Source: Paraprevotella sp. (GTDB lineage Bacteria > Bacteroidota > Bacteroidia > Bacteroidales > Bacteroidaceae). Taken from it: a stretch of DNA of 8,716 bases. Shown here piece by piece: positions 6,577-8,716 of this stretch (its first letter is position 1; each line of letters begins with the position of its first letter). Below the pieces are notes generated by a model. It did no database searches. It was not told the origin of the DNA and saw only the letters and a list, made by a program, of their open reading frames with translations. The stretch is taken from NCBI GenBank assembly GCA_017425765.1, contig JAFOXE010000091.1:1-8716 (forward strand), written 5' to 3'. The position numbers and the translations under genes were made by a program.

Positions 6577-7413
6577 TTACTTTTGAAACATGGCGCTAAT
6601 CAACTCCGGATGAGCCAACGCACCTTCGTACAAAAGCTCTAAGTTCAAATCCGATTCATGACCTTCATCGTTGGGCAACATCACGTAGCTTCCTCGCAGC
6701 GAAGGCATAGCGGCGATTGCATTTTGAACCTCTTCACGTTGTTCCACTTCGGTGAAATACAACTTATCACAAATGGTGCTTACCGACTCATCCAACAACA
6801 TATGGTTTCCTTCTAAAATAACCACCCGATCAAGCAGGCGCTCCACATCGCGAACTTGATGCGTGGAAATCATCAGCGTGCGATTTTCATCTATTCCAGA
6901 TGCCATAATCTTACGGAACTGTCGCTTTCCGGATATATCTAATCCATTTGTAGGCTCGTCCATCAACAATACGGAGGTATTAGTGGCCATCGCGAAAGAA
7001 ATAAACACCTTCTTGCGCTGTCCCATTGACAAAGATCCGAGGTGTATATCTTCCGACAACTCAAACACACTCAAATACTTTCTAAAATCAGCCTCACTGA
7101 AACGTGGATAAAAGCCCGACATCAAACGCAAATACTGCGACAAACGTACGGTAGGCAATTCAAACTCTTCAGGAACAAAAAATAATTCGCTCATGAGGGA
7201 AGGCAAGCGCTTGCTCACCTCCACACCATGAAAACGAACATTCCCGCGCGTTGGAATTAAAAGTCCCGCCATCAATTGGAGCAATGTAGACTTTCCGGCT
7301 CCGTTTCTACCCAAAAGGCCATATACGCCTCCGGGCTGTAAGGTGTAGGAAAAATCCTGAAACAACCTTTGCTTCCATTTGTAGCTGAACGCTAAATTTT
7401 CTACTTTAATCAT
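6577..7413 (-). CDS. ABC transporter ATP-binding protein, YtrB/NatA-like
   Basis: A 278-residue cytoplasmic ATPase. The Walker A GRNGAGKS is at 35-42, the signature LSMGQ at 128-132, Walker B VLLMDEP at 148-154, the D-loop NGLD at 156-159 and the switch histidine in STHQ at 185. All catalytic motifs are intact. The Q-loop position reads VPEEFELP (80-87), with Glu where Gln is usual, as in many NatA-type exporters. The C-terminal 60 residues after the nucleotide domain form an accessory region with VEQREEVQNAIAAMPSL. It is the first gene of the operon, directly behind a near-perfect promoter, and works with the permease 17 bases downstream. Grouping with a GntR regulator points to the YtrAB type of stress-responsive transporter. 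The ATG at 7413 has no close Shine-Dalgarno; a GAGGAG-like run lies over 20 bases upstream. Confidence 0.96.
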   Translation of the reverse strand: MIKVENLAFSYKWKQRLFQDFSYTLQPGGVYGLLGRNGAGKSTLLQLMAGLLIPTRGNVRFHGVEVSKRLPSLMSELFFVPEEFELPTVRLSQYLRLMSGFYPRFSEADFRKYLSVFELSEDIHLGSLSMGQRKKVFISFAMATNTSVLLMDEPTNGLDISGKRQFRKIMASGIDENRTLMISTHQVRDVERLLDRVVILEGNHMLLDESVSTICDKLYFTEVEQREEVQNAIAAMPSLRGSYVMLPNDEGHESDLNLELLYEGALAHPELISAMFQK

Positions 7414-7448
7414 AGTCGTAATTTAATTAGTTGAACTCCTCTGATATT

Positions 7449-7470
7449 GTGTAATATCATAATATAACAC
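7449..7470. promoter_or_regulatory. 22-base palindrome, candidate GntR operator
   Basis: The bases form a dyad whose half-site is GTGTnATATnA: GTGTAATATCA followed by TAATATAACAC. Eighteen of 22 positions agree with the reverse complement. It starts two bases past the -7 box of the ABC operon and would cover the transcription start (around 7467), an ideal place for repression. The outer GTGTA/ACAC ends recall the AGTGTA...TACACT sites reported for Bacillus YtrA. An overlapping dyad TGATATT-GTGT-AATATCA (7442-7459) gives an alternative reading. Confidence 0.6.
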
Positions 7471-7472
7471 TG

Positions 7473-7504
7473 CAAATGTAGGGGTATTTGAATTATCATA
7501 CAAA
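7473..7504 (-). promoter_or_regulatory. Bacteroidetes promoter of the ABC/GntR operon
   Basis: On the minus strand TTTG (complement of 7501-7504) is followed after exactly 20 bases by TACATTTG (complement of 7473-7480), a full match to TTTG-N19-21-TAnnTTTG. The start of transcription should be near 7467, giving a leader of about 55 bases before the ATG at 7413. Confidence 0.85.
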
Positions 7505-7552
7505 TATTATTGCATTTTTTTCTAGTAAAAAGTGCAACACACGTACAAAAAA

Positions 7553-7568
7553 CTAGTGTATACATTAG
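7553..7568. repeat. 16-base near-perfect palindrome upstream of the Fe-S scaffold gene
   Basis: CTAGTGTA followed by TACATTAG: an inverted repeat with one mismatched pair and a perfect TGTATACA core. It overlaps the -33 region of the plus-strand promoter, so it may be a regulator site for the scaffold gene. The half-sites share GTGTA with the 22-base palindrome, but the spacing differs. Confidence 0.4.
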
Positions 7569-7596
7569 GAACTCACTGCGAAAATATCTAAATTTG
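7565..7596 (+). promoter_or_regulatory. promoter of the NifU-like/GGGtGRT operon
   Basis: TAAATTTG at 7589-7596 is an exact TAnnTTTG -7 box. TTAG at 7565-7568 lies 20 bases upstream in the -33 position, a three-of-four match to TTTG. The leader would be about 55 bases, ending in an AT-rich stretch without Shine-Dalgarno before the ATG at 7658. Confidence 0.75.
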
Positions 7597-7657
7597 CAAC
7601 AATAAAGAGTATCGTAAGAACTCATATTTATCACCTATTTATAAATAAATTATTATT

Positions 7658-8359
7658 ATGGTTTATTCACACGAAGTAGAAAACATGTGTTGTGTGGCCA
7701 AAGGGCCTAATCACGGACCAGCTCCCATTCCAGAAGAAGGCAAATGGGTAAAATCAAAAGAAATCAAAGACATTTCTGGTTTGACACACGGTATCGGTTG
7801 GTGTGCTCCTCAACAAGGTGCCTGCAAGTTGACCTTGAACGTGAAAGAAGGTATCATCCAAGAAGCATTGGTTGAAACAATTGGTTGCTCTGGTATGACC
7901 CACTCTGCAGCTATGGCTTCAGAAATCCTTCCAGGCAAGACCATCTTGGAAGCTTTGAACACGGACTTGGTTTGCGATGCAATCAACACCGCTATGCGTG
8001 AGTTGTTCTTGCAAATCGTTTACGGACGTACTCAATCTGCATTCTCAGAAGGCGGTTTGATGATTGGTGCCGGTTTGGAAGACCTTGGTAAGGGATTGCG
8101 CAGCCAAGTAGGTACTTTGTATGGTACTTTGGCAAAAGGTCCTCGTTACCTTGAAATGGCTGAAGGCTACATCAACCGTATCGCCCTTGACAAAGACAAC
8201 CAAATCTGCGGATATGAATTCATCCACATGGGTAAATTCATGGACGAAATCAAGAAAGGTACAGATGCAAACGAAGCTTTGAAGAAAGTAACCGGTACAT
8301 ACGGACGCTTCACAGCCGAGCAAGGTGCAGTTAAACATATTGATCCACGTCACGAATAA
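7658..8359 (+). CDS. NifU/IscU-like iron-sulfur cluster assembly scaffold protein
   Basis: A 233-residue soluble protein. Residues about 40-135 resemble the IscU/NifU N-terminal fold: GACKLTLNVKEGIIQEALVETIGCSGMTHSAAMASEILPGKTILEA matches the pattern in which a GC motif is followed by a Ser/Ala-rich helix and a GKT...EA stretch. Cys77 would be the central cluster ligand; other candidates are Cys49, Cys56 and Cys106, and a CC pair stands at 11-12. The protein is longer than IscU (about 130 residues), with a C-terminal extension of about 95 residues (GTLYGTLAKGPRYLEMAEGYI...). Scaffolds of this kind hold nascent Fe-S clusters for transfer to client proteins. No cysteine desulfurase is next door; instead a GGGtGRT gene follows. 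Codons look strongly biased to favoured ones (GGT, CGT, AAC), as in highly expressed genes. Confidence 0.9.
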   Translation: MVYSHEVENMCCVAKGPNHGPAPIPEEGKWVKSKEIKDISGLTHGIGWCAPQQGACKLTLNVKEGIIQEALVETIGCSGMTHSAAMASEILPGKTILEALNTDLVCDAINTAMRELFLQIVYGRTQSAFSEGGLMIGAGLEDLGKGLRSQVGTLYGTLAKGPRYLEMAEGYINRIALDKDNQICGYEFIHMGKFMDEIKKGTDANEALKKVTGTYGRFTAEQGAVKHIDPRHE

Positions 8360-8362
8360 AAT

Positions 8363-8370
8363 AAGGAGGA
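8363..8370 (+). promoter_or_regulatory. strong Shine-Dalgarno for the GGGtGRT gene
   Basis: AAGGAGGA lies 8 bases before the ATG at 8379, inside the 19-base gap after the scaffold stop. It fixes the start and argues for efficient translation from the shared transcript. Confidence 0.85.
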
Positions 8371-8378
8371 AAAGAACT

Positions 8379-8716
8379 ATGATTAGAGAAGTAAAATTCG
8401 AAAGCCAAGACCGTCGTATCAAGCAGATTCTCGCTGCATTGAACGAAAACGGTATTAAAGACATCGAAGAAGCAAACGCTATCTGTGAAGAATATGGTCT
8501 TGATCCTTATTTGGCATGTGAAGAAACTCAGCCCATCTGCTTCGAAAACGCCAAGTGGGCTTATGTAGTAGGTTGTGCCATCGCTATCAAGAAGGGTGTG
8601 AAGTCAGCTGCTGAAGCTGCCGAAGCTATCGGTATCGGTTTGCAGGCATTCTGTATCCCCGGTTCAGTAGCCGATGACCGTAAGGTAGGTCTTGGCCACG
8701 GTAACCTCGCTGCTAT
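8379..8716 (+). CDS. GGGtGRT-family protein, 3' end beyond the window
   Basis: The first 112 codons are present and the frame is still open at the window edge. The N-terminus reads MIREVKFESQDRRIKQILAA, then IKDIEEANAICEEYGLDP, ETQPICFENAKWAY, AIGIGLQAFCIPGSV and DDRKVGLGHGN, which I recognise as the GGGtGRT protein family; its name-giving glycine motif lies further on, outside the window. Full proteins are around 330 residues. Cysteines at 36, 47, 54, 66 and 91 are visible. No enzymatic function is established to my knowledge. Genomic pairing with a NifU-like scaffold, seen here with 19 bases between them, suggests it receives or helps build an Fe-S cluster. Codon use is biased like the scaffold gene, implying high expression. 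Confidence 0.9.
   Translation, partial: MIREVKFESQDRRIKQILAALNENGIKDIEEANAICEEYGLDPYLACEETQPICFENAKWAYVVGCAIAIKKGVKSAAEAAEAIGIGLQAFCIPGSVADDRKVGLGHGNLAA

Noticed and set aside
7410..7634. Minus-strand frame of 74 codons upstream of the ABC ATPase
   Set aside because: It spans the divergent promoters and palindromes, is made of AT-rich non-coding sequence and has no ribosome site.
8045..8464. Minus-strand frame of 139 codons over the scaffold gene
   Set aside because: Antisense of the Fe-S scaffold and the start of GGGtGRT; both sense genes are well supported.
1..8716. CRISPR array, transposase, tRNA or phage genes
   Set aside because: No regularly spaced repeats, terminal inverted repeats, transposase motifs or cloverleaf were seen on reading.

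Overview
The window looks like a piece of a Bacteroidales chromosome (Bacteroides/Prevotella-type). The evidence is Bacteroidetes-type promoters (TTTG about 20 bases upstream of TAnnTTTG), AT-rich leaders that mostly lack a Shine-Dalgarno sequence, and family members typical of that order: a DUF4375/DMP19-like protein beside smpB and metH, and a NifU-like scaffold beside a GGGtGRT protein.

Left part (1-3275). A minus-strand operon runs DUF4375 protein, smpB, metH with gaps of 9 and 2 bases. It starts at a good TAnnTTTG box at 3268-3275. metH is cut short: homology stops near base 139, and beyond it the plus strand carries a fragment of murC that is broken off at the same place. This is a real rearrangement or a chimeric join.

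Middle part (3276-4444). A long gap holds a structured, apparently non-coding RNA with its own intrinsic terminator, possibly 6S-like. Two small exported proteins on the plus strand follow: a 52-residue lipoprotein and a 113-residue secreted protein. Two convergent terminators close this block.

Right-middle part (4445-7504). A minus-strand operon encodes an ABC ATPase, a six-helix permease, a YtrA-type GntR regulator and a membrane-anchored extracytoplasmic protein. Its promoter is a textbook Bacteroidetes one (TTTG-N20-TACATTTG). A 22-base imperfect palindrome just downstream of the -7 box is a good candidate operator for the operon's own GntR regulator. The layout resembles an envelope-stress or antibiotic-responsive ABC module of the YtrAB kind.

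Right end (7565-8716). Transcribed divergently, a NifU-like Fe-S scaffold protein is followed after 19 bases and a strong Shine-Dalgarno by a GGGtGRT-family protein that runs off the window. These are probably co-expressed at a high level. The partner's biochemical role is unknown to me.
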